A stretch of DNA of 64,000 nt from the NCBI GenBank assembly GCA_947626565.1, contig CANQSQ010000002.1, forward strand, positions 27,259-91,258, read 5' to 3'. The notes under the pieces are model-generated. The model was given only the letters and a program-made list of their open reading frames with translations. It was not told where the DNA came from and ran no database searches. This DNA comes from an uncultured Bacilli bacterium (GTDB lineage: Bacteria; Bacillota_I; Bacilli_A; RF39; UBA660). The translations under genes and the position numbers were made by a program. This document shows, in pieces, positions 17,193 to 26,140 of this stretch (positions within the stretch are counted from its first letter, which is position 1; every line of letters begins with the position of its first letter).

Positions 17193-19538
17193 ATGCCATA
17201 TAAAAGTAGAAGAACTGATAATAGCAACGCGCCAAGATATGAAAAAGATTATGTCGCTGATACAAGTTTTGCTTCTCAAAAAGAGAAAGATAATGCAGCA
17301 AAACAAAAATCATCTACAAAAGCTGCTAAAACAGCAGCTAAAGCAGCGGGTGCTTATTTTGGAGGACCATTAGGAGCTAAAGCGGTAGATGCAGCTTCAA
17401 AGACAAAAGCTGGACAGAACTTATTAAATAAAGGTGGTCAAGTTTTAAATGGTATTCCAGGAATGGGTAGAGCCTCTAAAAAATTAGATGATAGTGGAGT
17501 ACTTGATGCTGCTGATAGAGTTTTAGATGTAAAAGGATTAAAAGATGGAGGAGTTAATACTCTTCCTTCTTCTGCTTCTAATTCTAATGCTAATACTAAT
17601 AATAAGGAAAAAAATGATGCTACTGATGCAAAAGATAAAAATACTAATAATATTGCGGGAGTAAGTTCTACTTTAAATAATGAATTTAGTAAGGAAAATT
17701 TAGCTAAAAAGAAGGAAGAAGAGCAGCAAGAAGAAAAAAAGACAAAGGCTAGAATGAGTTTTTTTGTTACTTTTGCCATACAAGCAGCCTTATTTTTATT
17801 ATTTCCAATTCTGATGATAGCTGTGTTGGTTGTGGCTGTTATTGGCAATGTTTCAGGTACAATTGATGAATTTGGTGATGCTTTAGGTGCTCTTTCAGCT
17901 TCAGGTGGTGAAACAGGAGAGGTAGTTTATGAGGCAAGTGAAGAAGCAAGTAACTTTTATCAAAAAATTAATACCGTAAAATTAAGTTATCAATCTTCAG
18001 GAAAAACAGTAGATGTTTTGAAAGTTGCGGCTGTTTATCATATATTAGCTGCTAATGGGGCTGATATGACTTATGATAATATGACGGAAGATAAAATAAG
18101 ACAGATTGTAGATATTATGTATAGTGGTAATACTTATAATGAAGATACTTTTAAACAGAATTTAATTACTTATTTAATACCTATGTATTTACCAAATACT
18201 TCTGATGTTGAAAGAGAACAAATTGCCGATGATGTATTTGATTATATTGATAGATATAATAGTTTTATAGGAAATGATGCGGCTGGTAATGGTTCTTATT
18301 GTGCTTCAGTTGGTTCTTGTATGTATGATATTAAGGGATTTTATATATCATCTTCAGGAAATATAACAAAGAATATGCAAGTTTCAAATTTACAAGTACG
18401 ATTAATGGAATGTGGAAGTCCTTATGGAAATGGAAGTTATAGTAAGGCTATTGATCAACCACTTGTTCCTTTTGAAGATTATGTAATGGGAGTAGCTTAT
18501 GCGGAAATCGGAGCTAGTTATCCAGAAGAGGCGTTGAAGGCTTTTATGATTGCGGCTAGAAGTTTTGCTTTATCACGACCTACGGCAATGGGAAATGCGG
18601 CTGGAAAGAAGTTAGAGCAAGAAAATGGTCAATGGATTTTACAAATTTCTTCTTGTGTAGCTGACCAAGTATTTTGTAATGTTGATGAGGGTTGCTCATA
18701 TATGGGTGGCGGTGATGGACAAGGTGGAATAGTAAGAAGTGGTCATGTTGATGGAGCGGCAAGGTATAGAGAAGCTTTGCCGGCTGATCATCGTTTACGT
18801 AGTATTGCAGCTAGTGTACAGGGAGAAGTTTTGGTTAATGAGCAAGGATATATTATTAACTCAGGATATTTGAGTACAGAACAAAGAATGATTAAAAGTT
18901 TGGCAGAACAGGGACTAAATTATAAACAAATATTATTACAAGTATATAATCAAGGAAGCAGAAATTATGGAGCGACTGATATTCAAAAGATGAGTTGTAA
19001 TAGTGGAACCGGTTGTGTTGGTTCGGCTTCGTCTGGTCCTTATGCTAGTTGGAAACAATATCAAGGTTCTTGGACAGGAGTTCAATTAGGAAGTAGTGGA
19101 AAAACAATTAAGCAAGTTGGTTGTCTTGTAACGTCTGTAGCTATGTTGATTGCTAAAAGTGGAGTACAAACAAATATTGCTGATTTTAATCCAGGTACTT
19201 TTGTAACTTATTTAAATAGTCATGGAGGTTTTTCTGGAGCTAACTTTGTGTGGGCAAGTGTTTCGCAAGCGGCTCCTAACTTTAAATATGTGAGTTCCGT
19301 TAGTGTAGCTGGTCAATCACAAGCTGAAAAGTTAAATACTTTAAAAGGACTTTTAGATAAAAATTATTATGTTGTAGCAGAAGTTAAAGGTAATACAGGA
19401 GAACACTGGGTAGCAGTTGATGGTATAAGTGGTGATGGAAAAGTATTGATGATGGATCCAGGAAGTGAATCTACAGATATGTGGGGAGAATATCCATGGG
19501 GAAATACAAGCCGTTTTTCTTATTTTCAAGTATCATAA
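17193..19538 (+). CDS. Membrane-anchored SpoIID-like and C39-like cell wall hydrolase
   Basis: The protein has 781 residues. An Ala/Lys-rich cytoplasmic part (1-185) is followed by a membrane helix (189-218). The outside part has a linker region (about 250-365), a SpoIID-type domain (about 425-595) and a C39-like papain-fold domain (about 615-781). SpoIID is a lytic transglycosylase; its key acidic residue matches Glu438 in MGVAYAEIGASYPEEALKA, followed by IAARSFAL. The C39-like part shows Cys644 (QVGCLVTS), His738 (GEHWVAVDG) and Asp755. This pairs a glycan-cutting domain with a peptidase, as in CwlT/VirB1-like hydrolases of Gram-positive conjugation systems, but from other families. It probably opens the wall for the T4SS. 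Confidence 0.78.
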   Translation: MPYKSRRTDNSNAPRYEKDYVADTSFASQKEKDNAAKQKSSTKAAKTAAKAAGAYFGGPLGAKAVDAASKTKAGQNLLNKGGQVLNGIPGMGRASKKLDDSGVLDAADRVLDVKGLKDGGVNTLPSSASNSNANTNNKEKNDATDAKDKNTNNIAGVSSTLNNEFSKENLAKKKEEEQQEEKKTKARMSFFVTFAIQAALFLLFPILMIAVLVVAVIGNVSGTIDEFGDALGALSASGGETGEVVYEASEEASNFYQKINTVKLSYQSSGKTVDVLKVAAVYHILAANGADMTYDNMTEDKIRQIVDIMYSGNTYNEDTFKQNLITYLIPMYLPNTSDVEREQIADDVFDYIDRYNSFIGNDAAGNGSYCASVGSCMYDIKGFYISSSGNITKNMQVSNLQVRLMECGSPYGNGSYSKAIDQPLVPFEDYVMGVAYAEIGASYPEEALKAFMIAARSFALSRPTAMGNAAGKKLEQENGQWILQISSCVADQVFCNVDEGCSYMGGGDGQGGIVRSGHVDGAARYREALPADHRLRSIAASVQGEVLVNEQGYIINSGYLSTEQRMIKSLAEQGLNYKQILLQVYNQGSRNYGATDIQKMSCNSGTGCVGSASSGPYASWKQYQGSWTGVQLGSSGKTIKQVGCLVTSVAMLIAKSGVQTNIADFNPGTFVTYLNSHGGFSGANFVWASVSQAAPNFKYVSSVSVAGQSQAEKLNTLKGLLDKNYYVVAEVKGNTGEHWVAVDGISGDGKVLMMDPGSESTDMWGEYPWGNTSRFSYFQVS

Positions 19539-19547
19539 GGAGGAATT

Positions 19548-20330
19548 ATGAGAGGCAAAAAAATATATGTAGCTATAATAATCATATTACTAATTTACCT
19601 TGGCATATTATACTTTGCTTGGGGAAAGGATAATGTTAAAGAAGGTCAGAACGCTACGACAATGCTAGTTGGAGATAATACTATATGGGTTTATTCTGAT
19701 AGAAAATGGCTTAATATAACAAAAGAAACAACAATAGATAAGTTAAATTGGCAAAAGTTTAATATATTTGTTGATAATAAAAGCATGGGAGAAAAATACG
19801 TGTGGCATGATGATAAATGGTATTTGTTTGATGAAAAGAAAAATGCTGTTATGTTTACTGGTAAATTGTTTGCTTTTAAGTCTAATTTTGATATTTCAAT
19901 TATGGATTATAAAGAAGAAGAAATTGATGATTATAAATATATAAATCAAGTATTAGTAGATAATAATTTAAGTAAGACGTCGGAGTTTACAGTACAGACA
20001 ATGACTAATCTTGATATTGATAATGATGGTAGTGATGAAAGATTTTATGTAATTAGTAATGCCTTTGCGATTGATTTTACACCTAGTATGTTATTTTCTA
20101 TTGTTTTTATGGTTAAAAATGACAAAATATATTATATTTATAATGATATTAGTTACAATAATGCTAATTACAATGAATGTAAACCATATTTTAACTACTT
20201 TATAGATTTAAATGAAGATAATGTTTATGAAGTCGTTTTAAGTTGTGGAAAATATAGTGTTGAAGAGGAAGTAAATATGTTATATGAATTTAAAAATGAT
20301 GAATTTAAATTGCTTATTAGTAATCAATAA
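19548..20330 (+). CDS. Single-pass membrane protein with VCBS-like repeats, unknown role
   Basis: The protein has 260 residues. After a basic start it has a membrane helix (about 6-24) and an extracellular domain. Two Asp-rich segments, LDIDNDGSDERFYVIS and IDLNEDNVYEVVLSCG, look like the calcium-binding loops of VCBS/FG-GAP repeats. It follows the wall-hydrolase gene by 9 bases (AAGGAGG ribosome site) and comes before the VirD4 promoter, so it is likely a structural accessory of the same machine. I do not recognise the family. Confidence 0.6.
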   Translation: MRGKKIYVAIIIILLIYLGILYFAWGKDNVKEGQNATTMLVGDNTIWVYSDRKWLNITKETTIDKLNWQKFNIFVDNKSMGEKYVWHDDKWYLFDEKKNAVMFTGKLFAFKSNFDISIMDYKEEEIDDYKYINQVLVDNNLSKTSEFTVQTMTNLDIDNDGSDERFYVISNAFAIDFTPSMLFSIVFMVKNDKIYYIYNDISYNNANYNECKPYFNYFIDLNEDNVYEVVLSCGKYSVEEEVNMLYEFKNDEFKLLISNQ

Positions 20331-20335
20331 AGGAA

Positions 20336-20364
20336 TAGACAGTTTTTACTTTTTACGATATAAT
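20336..20364 (+). promoter_or_regulatory. Promoter of the virD4-like gene
   Basis: TAGACA (20336-20341), 17 bases, TATAAT (20359-20364), 23 bases before the ATG at 20388. One base differs from the -35 consensus. Confidence 0.7.
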
Positions 20365-20387
20365 AATGGGAGAAAGGGAGTAGTACT

Positions 20388-22757
20388 ATGAAATTTAAAT
20401 TTAGGGCAGAACCAGAAGATTTATTAATGTTCGTAATTTTTGCCATATTTTTATTATATATAGTGGCATTAGGTGTTGTTAATTTAGCATCTTTTGCTAC
20501 GGAGGGTCAATTTGCTGGATTGAATCCGTTACCGGCTTTTTCTCCACGTTATATTGGTTCAACTCTTATTTTATATATTTTATTTTTAGCTGGATTGTTT
20601 GTTAGTGTTAGTTCCTACTTTTTTGAAAGAGAAAAAGGTTTTGGTATTACTACAGAAAAAAAGGATAAAGGATATTCTAGATGGGCTAAAGATAAAGAAA
20701 TGCAAGAAGAACTAGAAAAGGTTGAAATATCTCAAACTAATTCAAAAGCGGCTGGTGTTCCACTTATTCTTAATAAAGATGCAATGTGGGTTGATAATGG
20801 TGAGTATCATTCTTTGGTAATTGGTGCTACTGGTTCAGGTAAAACCCAAACGGTTATTTTGCCAATGGTTCATAGTTTGGCTAAGGCTAAAGAATCAATG
20901 ATTATAACCGACCCTAAAGGTGAAATTTATGAAAAAACTTCTAATATGCTTAGAAGTAGAGGATATCAAATATTATTGTTAAATTTCCGTGATCCACAAC
21001 GTGGTAATGCTTGGAATCCGATGGCTTTGCCTTATGAAATTTATAAATCTGGTAATCATGATAAAGCTATTGAGTTACTTGATGATTTGGCTTTAAATAT
21101 ATTGTATGATGACTCAAATAAGAATGCCGATCCTTTTTGGGAGAAAACATCAGCTGATTATTTTTCAGGAGTAGCTTTAGGATTATTTGAAGATGCTAAA
21201 CCTGAAGAAATAAATATAAATAGTGTTTCCTTAGCAACGACAGTAGGAGAAGAAAAATTTGGTGGTTCAACTTATATTAAAGAATATTTTGCAGCTAAAG
21301 ATCCAGCTAGTGCTGCTGCAATAAATGCTTCTTCAACAATTATGGCTCCTAATGAGACAAAAGGTAGTATTTTGTCAGTATTTAAACAAAAGGTTAAATT
21401 GTTCGCATCACGTGATAATTTGAGTGAGATGTTATCACATAGTGATATTGATCTTGAAAGTATTGGTGAAAAACCTACAGCTGTTTTCATTGTTATTCAA
21501 GATGAAAAGAAAACATATCATTCTTTAGTTACCATATTATTAAAACAAATTTATGAAACGTTAATTGGTGTTGCTCAAAAACATGGTGGGCAATTACCTG
21601 TAAGAACTAATTTTTTACTTGATGAGTTTGCCAATATGCCACCGTTAAAGGATGTTACAACGATGATTACAGCGGCACGTTCAAGAAGAATTAGATTTAC
21701 AATGATTATTCAAAACTTTGCTCAATTAGATGATGTTTATGGTAAAGAGGAAGCTGAGACTATTCGTGGTAACTGTGGTAATATTATTTATTTGATTACT
21801 TCAGAGTTAAAAGCTTTGGAAGAAATTTCAAAAATGTGTGGAGAAGTTAAATCAAAGAAAGATGATAAGACGGCTTCAACGCCATTGGTTACTGTTTCTG
21901 ATTTGCAAAGAATGAAACAATTTGAAGTAATTATAATGAGAATGCGTAAGCAACCATTTAAAACGAAATTTACTCCTTATTTTCAACTTGATTGGGGTAG
22001 AAAATATCCTTTAGCAGATTATCCAACGAGAGAGAAAAATCCAGTTCATACATTTGATATAAAAGAATTTGTTAAAAATCAGAAGAAGAAGAAATTATTG
22101 GAGATGATGAATTCAGCTGGTGATGATAGTGATTCAGGAGGAAAGACTGATTTTCCTAGTATGATGTCTCCAATGCCACCTTTTCCAATGAACCCATTTG
22201 GAAATAAACCAAAGAGTAATAAGGATGAAAATAAGGTTGACAATATACCGAAAATACCTGATTTCTTAACTAGAAAAGATGATTTTATGGATGATGATAA
22301 AGATACGGAAAATAATCCTTTTGCAAGGTTTAATGAACCAAAGGTAGAGGCTAATAGAGATTTTCCTAGCATGGTATCTGGTCCAAAGATAGATGATGAT
22401 ACAGATGATGATAATATGGGCTTTGATATTGATGAATTAGTAAAGAAAATTGATGCTAAAATTGCGGAAATTGAGGCTGAAGAGAAGAAAAATGAGGCAG
22501 CTAAGATACCAGCATTAGAAGAAAAACCAAAGGTTAATACAGAGATTAAGGATGCTAAAGTAATAGAGGCTTTGCCTGAGATGCCTGTTGCTACAAATAG
22601 TATAAATGATGTTTTTGAAGATGAAGTAGAAAGTAATTTTAATAATAAGAAAGTTGAAAGTAGCAGTATAAATCAGCCAGCTAATATTAGTAATGATTTA
22701 AATCTTGATGATGATTTAGATGATGATGATTTCTTTGATGACTTTTTTGATAATTAG
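20388..22757 (+). CDS. VirD4/TraG-family coupling protein
   Basis: The protein has 789 residues. Two membrane helices (about 12-36 and 57-78) precede the ATPase. Walker A is GATGSGKT (146-153), then ITDPKGE (173-179) and Walker B with FLLDEFANMP (409-418). The downstream IIQNFAQL stretch is also typical. VirD4 recruits substrates to a T4SS. From about residue 560 a Pro/Met-rich and then strongly acidic tail of about 230 residues ends in a run of Asp and Phe, unusual for the family and possibly a substrate or partner contact. No relaxase is visible nearby, so the cargo may be protein. Confidence 0.9.
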   Translation: MKFKFRAEPEDLLMFVIFAIFLLYIVALGVVNLASFATEGQFAGLNPLPAFSPRYIGSTLILYILFLAGLFVSVSSYFFEREKGFGITTEKKDKGYSRWAKDKEMQEELEKVEISQTNSKAAGVPLILNKDAMWVDNGEYHSLVIGATGSGKTQTVILPMVHSLAKAKESMIITDPKGEIYEKTSNMLRSRGYQILLLNFRDPQRGNAWNPMALPYEIYKSGNHDKAIELLDDLALNILYDDSNKNADPFWEKTSADYFSGVALGLFEDAKPEEININSVSLATTVGEEKFGGSTYIKEYFAAKDPASAAAINASSTIMAPNETKGSILSVFKQKVKLFASRDNLSEMLSHSDIDLESIGEKPTAVFIVIQDEKKTYHSLVTILLKQIYETLIGVAQKHGGQLPVRTNFLLDEFANMPPLKDVTTMITAARSRRIRFTMIIQNFAQLDDVYGKEEAETIRGNCGNIIYLITSELKALEEISKMCGEVKSKKDDKTASTPLVTVSDLQRMKQFEVIIMRMRKQPFKTKFTPYFQLDWGRKYPLADYPTREKNPVHTFDIKEFVKNQKKKKLLEMMNSAGDDSDSGGKTDFPSMMSPMPPFPMNPFGNKPKSNKDENKVDNIPKIPDFLTRKDDFMDDDKDTENNPFARFNEPKVEANRDFPSMVSGPKIDDDTDDDNMGFDIDELVKKIDAKIAEIEAEEKKNEAAKIPALEEKPKVNTEIKDAKVIEALPEMPVATNSINDVFEDEVESNFNNKKVESSSINQPANISNDLNLDDDLDDDDFFDDFFDN

Positions 22758-22772
22758 AAAGGAAGTGACATT

Positions 22773-24035
22773 ATGGCTTCAAAATTTAATATAGTAAAGA
22801 AACCAGTACCTAAAAAAGATGAAGAAGATGATGAATTAGATACTGAAGAAGAAGATGAAAATGTAGAGGAAGAAGAAACTGAAGAAACGGAAGATGATGA
22901 AGAACAAAATAAAAAGAAACAAAGTGTTGCTAGAAAAAGAATGATTAAATTTATGGCAATTATTATGGGCTGTTTATTACTTATTTTTTTAGTAATGTTT
23001 TTGATATCTATTTTTTCAGTAAAAGAATATACATATGAAGATATAGAACAAGTAATTAAAGAGGCTAGTGTTGCTTACTTTAAGGATCATCCAGAGTCAT
23101 TACCACAAAGTGATGGAGCAATTGTAGAAATTGGTGTAGAAAATTTAGTAGCTGAAGAAAAAATGAAAGATTTAAGTGAATATACTAAAGAAGGTGTTTC
23201 TTGTACTGGTTATGCTCTAGTAGAAAAAGTAGGGGAAGATTATGTATATACACCATATTTGAATTGCGGAGAAGATTTTGAAACTATTGAATTGTATAAG
23301 AAAATAATTAATACGGAACCAGTTATTACGTCTGGTTATGGTTTATATAATGTTAATGGTAATTATATTTATCGTGGTGAAGAAGTTAATAATTATGTAC
23401 AGTTAGAACAAGGATTATGGCGAATTGTTAAAATAGAAGCTAACACTAATCAAATAGTTTTAATAAAAGAAATTGGAGCTGGTAATCCGACAGCTTGGGA
23501 TGATAGATTTAATAGTGAAACTAATTATGCTTCAGGAATAAATAATTATAGTGCTAGTAGAGTAAAAGAATATTTGGAGCATATTTATAAAGAACCTAAT
23601 GAAAGTTTAAAAGAGACTATTTTGGGACCTAATGATAAAACTAAAATGGTTAAATACAATGTTTGTGTTGGTAAAAGAGGAGAAAATGAGGAAACAAATG
23701 ATGGTTCTATTGAATGTAGTCAAGTTCTAGAGCAGCAACAAGTTGGATTGTTACCAATATATGATTATATAAATGCTAGTGTTGATCCTAATTGTAAAGC
23801 TCCTAATGATAATTCATGTCAAAATTACAATTATTTAGTAGAGAAATATAATTGGTGGTTAGCTACAGCTGATAAGGCTACTTCTTATAAAGTTTATAAT
23901 GTCAATGATAGTGGTAGAATTTATGCAAGTAATGCGATAAGCTATTCTTTTGTAAGACCGGTTATAACTTTAAATAATATGGTATTATATAAAGATGGCG
24001 ATGGTACAAAGAGTAAACCTTATATATTAAAATAA
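22773..24035 (+). CDS. Membrane-anchored surface protein with DUF6273-like module
   Basis: The protein has 420 residues: a highly acidic cytoplasmic N-terminus (about 15-48), a membrane helix (about 65-87), then an extracellular region with five or more Cys and one repeated module that begins GLWRIVKI and ends SFVRPVITL and GDGTKSKPYIL. The end matches the modules of the genes at 1, 26141 and 42314. It is 15 bases after virD4 and ends in a terminator, so it closes the secretion locus. Its membrane anchor suggests that it stays near the machine. Confidence 0.68.
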   Translation: MASKFNIVKKPVPKKDEEDDELDTEEEDENVEEEETEETEDDEEQNKKKQSVARKRMIKFMAIIMGCLLLIFLVMFLISIFSVKEYTYEDIEQVIKEASVAYFKDHPESLPQSDGAIVEIGVENLVAEEKMKDLSEYTKEGVSCTGYALVEKVGEDYVYTPYLNCGEDFETIELYKKIINTEPVITSGYGLYNVNGNYIYRGEEVNNYVQLEQGLWRIVKIEANTNQIVLIKEIGAGNPTAWDDRFNSETNYASGINNYSASRVKEYLEHIYKEPNESLKETILGPNDKTKMVKYNVCVGKRGENEETNDGSIECSQVLEQQQVGLLPIYDYINASVDPNCKAPNDNSCQNYNYLVEKYNWWLATADKATSYKVYNVNDSGRIYASNAISYSFVRPVITLNNMVLYKDGDGTKSKPYILK

Positions 24036-24041
24036 AATGAG

Positions 24042-24071
24042 AAAATCTATAGTTAATATAGATTTTTTTTT
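24042..24071 (+). terminator. Intrinsic terminator ending the Tad/T4SS locus
   Basis: Stem AATCTATA (24044-24051) / TATAGATT (24057-24064), extended by two A-T pairs, 5-base loop, then a T-run to 24071. Confidence 0.85.
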
Positions 24072-24097
24072 CATAAGTTATAATAGAGGTGAAATTT

Positions 24098-24391
24098 GTG
24101 AATAATATAGATATAGGTAGTTTTAAACAATTATTAAAAGAGAAAAAAGTAAATATTATTGATATCAGAAGTCAATATGATTATAGTAAAGGAGCTATTT
24201 TAGGAGCAATAAATATCAGAGAAGATTTATTGATGATGAGACCTAGGGAGTATCTAAAAAAGAATGAAGTATATTACATTTATTGTAATAATGGAGATCG
24301 TAGTAGAAATTGTGTTAGATATTTAAATGCGCTAGGATTTCAGACTGTCAATATTGAAGGTGGTTATAAGAATTACTTGTTAATAGAATAG
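24098..24391 (+). CDS. Rhodanese-like sulfurtransferase domain protein
   Basis: The protein has 97 residues with a GTG start. AGAGGTG (24085-24091) is the ribosome site for 24098 and overlaps an earlier GTG at 24089. The single rhodanese domain has IIDIRSQYDYSKGAILGAINI and an active loop Cys63-Asn-Asn-Gly-Asp-Arg-Ser, then an EGGYKNY end. The Cys would carry a persulfide. Small single-domain rhodaneses like PspE/GlpE have this size. Substrate is unknown. Confidence 0.85.
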   Translation: MNNIDIGSFKQLLKEKKVNIIDIRSQYDYSKGAILGAINIREDLLMMRPREYLKKNEVYYIYCNNGDRSRNCVRYLNALGFQTVNIEGGYKNYLLIE

Positions 24392-24405
24392 AAATGTACT
24401 ATAAT
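24377..24405 (+). promoter_or_regulatory. Promoter of the VTT-domain gene
   Basis: TTGTTA (24377-24382), 17 bases, TATAAT (24400-24405). The -35 box lies within the last Leu codons of the rhodanese gene. GTAC flanks the -10 box on both sides (24396-24399 and 24407-24410). Confidence 0.75.
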
Positions 24406-24424
24406 TGTACGAGAAGGTGATTAA

Positions 24425-25000
24425 GTGGATTTAGTAGCTGATTTAATAAATAAAAGTACTTCTTTAATAGATAAAGGTGGTCCAATAGTTGGATTTCTTT
24501 TAGTTATGTTGGAATCTTTTATTCCTATTTTACCTTTAGCTGTATTTGTAGCCTTAAATGTTAATGCTTATGGGATGTTAATAGGACTTGTAGTATCTTG
24601 GTCAGCTACTTGTCTAGGATGTTATTTATCTTATTTAATATTTTATTATGTAGCTAATAAAGTCGATAAGTTTTTAAGTAAAAAAACAAAAGATAAAATT
24701 GATAAAACGATAAATAGATTTTCTGAAATTTCTTTTCCAGGGTTAGTTTTATTAGTTACTTTACCATTTACACCAGCGTTTTTAATAAATATTTTATCGG
24801 GACTTACAAAGGTACAACAAGAGAAATTTGTTATTGCGATATTAATTGGAAAAGTCTTTTCAATTGCTTTTTGGGGATATATAGGTAAAAGTTTTATTGA
24901 AAGTATGATGGATATTAAAGCAATTGCATTTATAATTTTAGCGTTAATTATGGCTTATGTAGTTTCAAAGATTGTAAGTATAAGAATGCATATTGAGTAG
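24425..25000 (+). CDS. VTT-domain (TVP38/DedA-type) membrane protein
   Basis: The protein has 191 residues with a GTG start and an AGAAGGTGA ribosome site. Helices lie near 18-60, 62-85, 105-125, 133-155 and 160-185. Motifs typical for the SNARE-associated/VTT fold are seen: ESFIPILP near residue 30 and GLVLLVTLPFTPAFLINILSG. Members act as lipid scramblases or transporters in the membrane; the substrate here cannot be told from sequence. The next gene is rmuC, 14 bases on. Confidence 0.8.
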   Translation: MDLVADLINKSTSLIDKGGPIVGFLLVMLESFIPILPLAVFVALNVNAYGMLIGLVVSWSATCLGCYLSYLIFYYVANKVDKFLSKKTKDKIDKTINRFSEISFPGLVLLVTLPFTPAFLINILSGLTKVQQEKFVIAILIGKVFSIAFWGYIGKSFIESMMDIKAIAFIILALIMAYVVSKIVSIRMHIE

Positions 25001-25014
25001 TAGGAGTTAGGAGT

Positions 25015-26094
25015 ATGGATTATATTATTATTGGTTTATTAATTGTTATTTTGATTTTAGTTATTATTTCGTTACTAAAAAATATTAATGAGTCTAATAT
25101 TACGGAAAGACTTGGTAAATTAGAAGTTACAATGTGTAAAGAACTAGGTGATTTTAAAAATGAGATTAATCGGAATATGAATGATGATTTTCAGAAGTTA
25201 AATGAGGTAGTTGAGAGAAGATTGTTGGCTATTAATGAAAAAGTAAATGAACGTTTAGATCAAAACTTTGAAAAGACAAATAAAACGTTTATGAATGTAA
25301 TAGAAAGATTGTCTAAGATAGATGAAGCTCAAAAGAAAATAGAAAACTTATCAGTAGATATTGTTAGTTTACAGAGTATTCTTACAGATAAGAAAACGAG
25401 AGGTATTTTTGGAGAAGTTAATTTAAAGCATATTTTGGTAAATGTCTTTGGAGAGAAAAATGATAGTATTTATAGATTACAATATACTTTAAAAACAGGA
25501 GTTATTGCTGACTGTGTAGTGTTTGCTCCTTTACCTTTAGGTACAATTGCGATTGATTCAAAATTTCCTTTAGAAAATTATCAAATGATGGTTGATAAAA
25601 AATTACCAATGGAAGCTAGAGAAAATTATGAAAGACTATTTAAACAAGATATGAAAAAACATATAGATGCTATTAGTTCTAAGTATATAATTCCTGGAGA
25701 AACAGCTGATCAGGCCATGTTATTTTTACCGGCTGAAGCTATTTTTGCCGAGGTAAATGCTTATCATCCAGAAATTATAAATTATGCTTATAAAAAACGA
25801 GTTTGGATAACATCTCCTACTACTTTAATTTCGACATTAACGATAATAGAAATGGTCATAAAAAATATTGAAAGAGATAAATATACGTCGATAATTCATG
25901 AAGAACTTAATAAATTAGGATTAGAATTTGCACGCTATAAAGAGCGTTGGGATAAATTATCTAGAAGTATTCAAGTTGTTAATAAAGATGTAGAAAATGT
26001 ATCAATAACGACTGATAAAATTAGTAAGAAATTTGAAAATATTAATAAGGTTGATGTAGCTAAAATAAAGGATTCAGAAGGTATTGTTAAATAG
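25015..26094 (+). CDS. rmuC: RmuC-family DNA recombination protein
   Basis: The protein has 359 residues. An N-terminal membrane helix (1-21) is followed by a coiled coil (about 22-120) and the RmuC nuclease-like domain (about 125-330) with GEVNLKHIL, DCVVFAPLP, IAIDSKFPLENY and ADQAMLFLPAEAI. RmuC limits rearrangements at inverted repeats in E. coli. The domain order and length are those of bacterial RmuC. It follows the VTT gene on the same transcript. Confidence 0.88.
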   Translation: MDYIIIGLLIVILILVIISLLKNINESNITERLGKLEVTMCKELGDFKNEINRNMNDDFQKLNEVVERRLLAINEKVNERLDQNFEKTNKTFMNVIERLSKIDEAQKKIENLSVDIVSLQSILTDKKTRGIFGEVNLKHILVNVFGEKNDSIYRLQYTLKTGVIADCVVFAPLPLGTIAIDSKFPLENYQMMVDKKLPMEARENYERLFKQDMKKHIDAISSKYIIPGETADQAMLFLPAEAIFAEVNAYHPEIINYAYKKRVWITSPTTLISTLTIIEMVIKNIERDKYTSIIHEELNKLGLEFARYKERWDKLSRSIQVVNKDVENVSITTDKISKKFENINKVDVAKIKDSEGIVK

Positions 26095-26112
26095 AAAAGA
26101 TTAGGTTATAAT
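26084..26112 (+). promoter_or_regulatory. Promoter of the VWA surface protein gene
   Basis: TTGTTA (26084-26089), 17 bases, TATAAT (26107-26112), 28 bases before the ATG at 26141. The -35 box overlaps the last codons of rmuC. Confidence 0.75.
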
Positions 26113-26140
26113 TAATAGTAGAGTAGCGTGTGAGGTAATT

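Noticed and set aside
1..24071. An integrative conjugative element
   Set aside because: T4SS genes are there but no relaxase, integrase, replication gene or attachment site is seen in the window; the unseen upstream part could change this.
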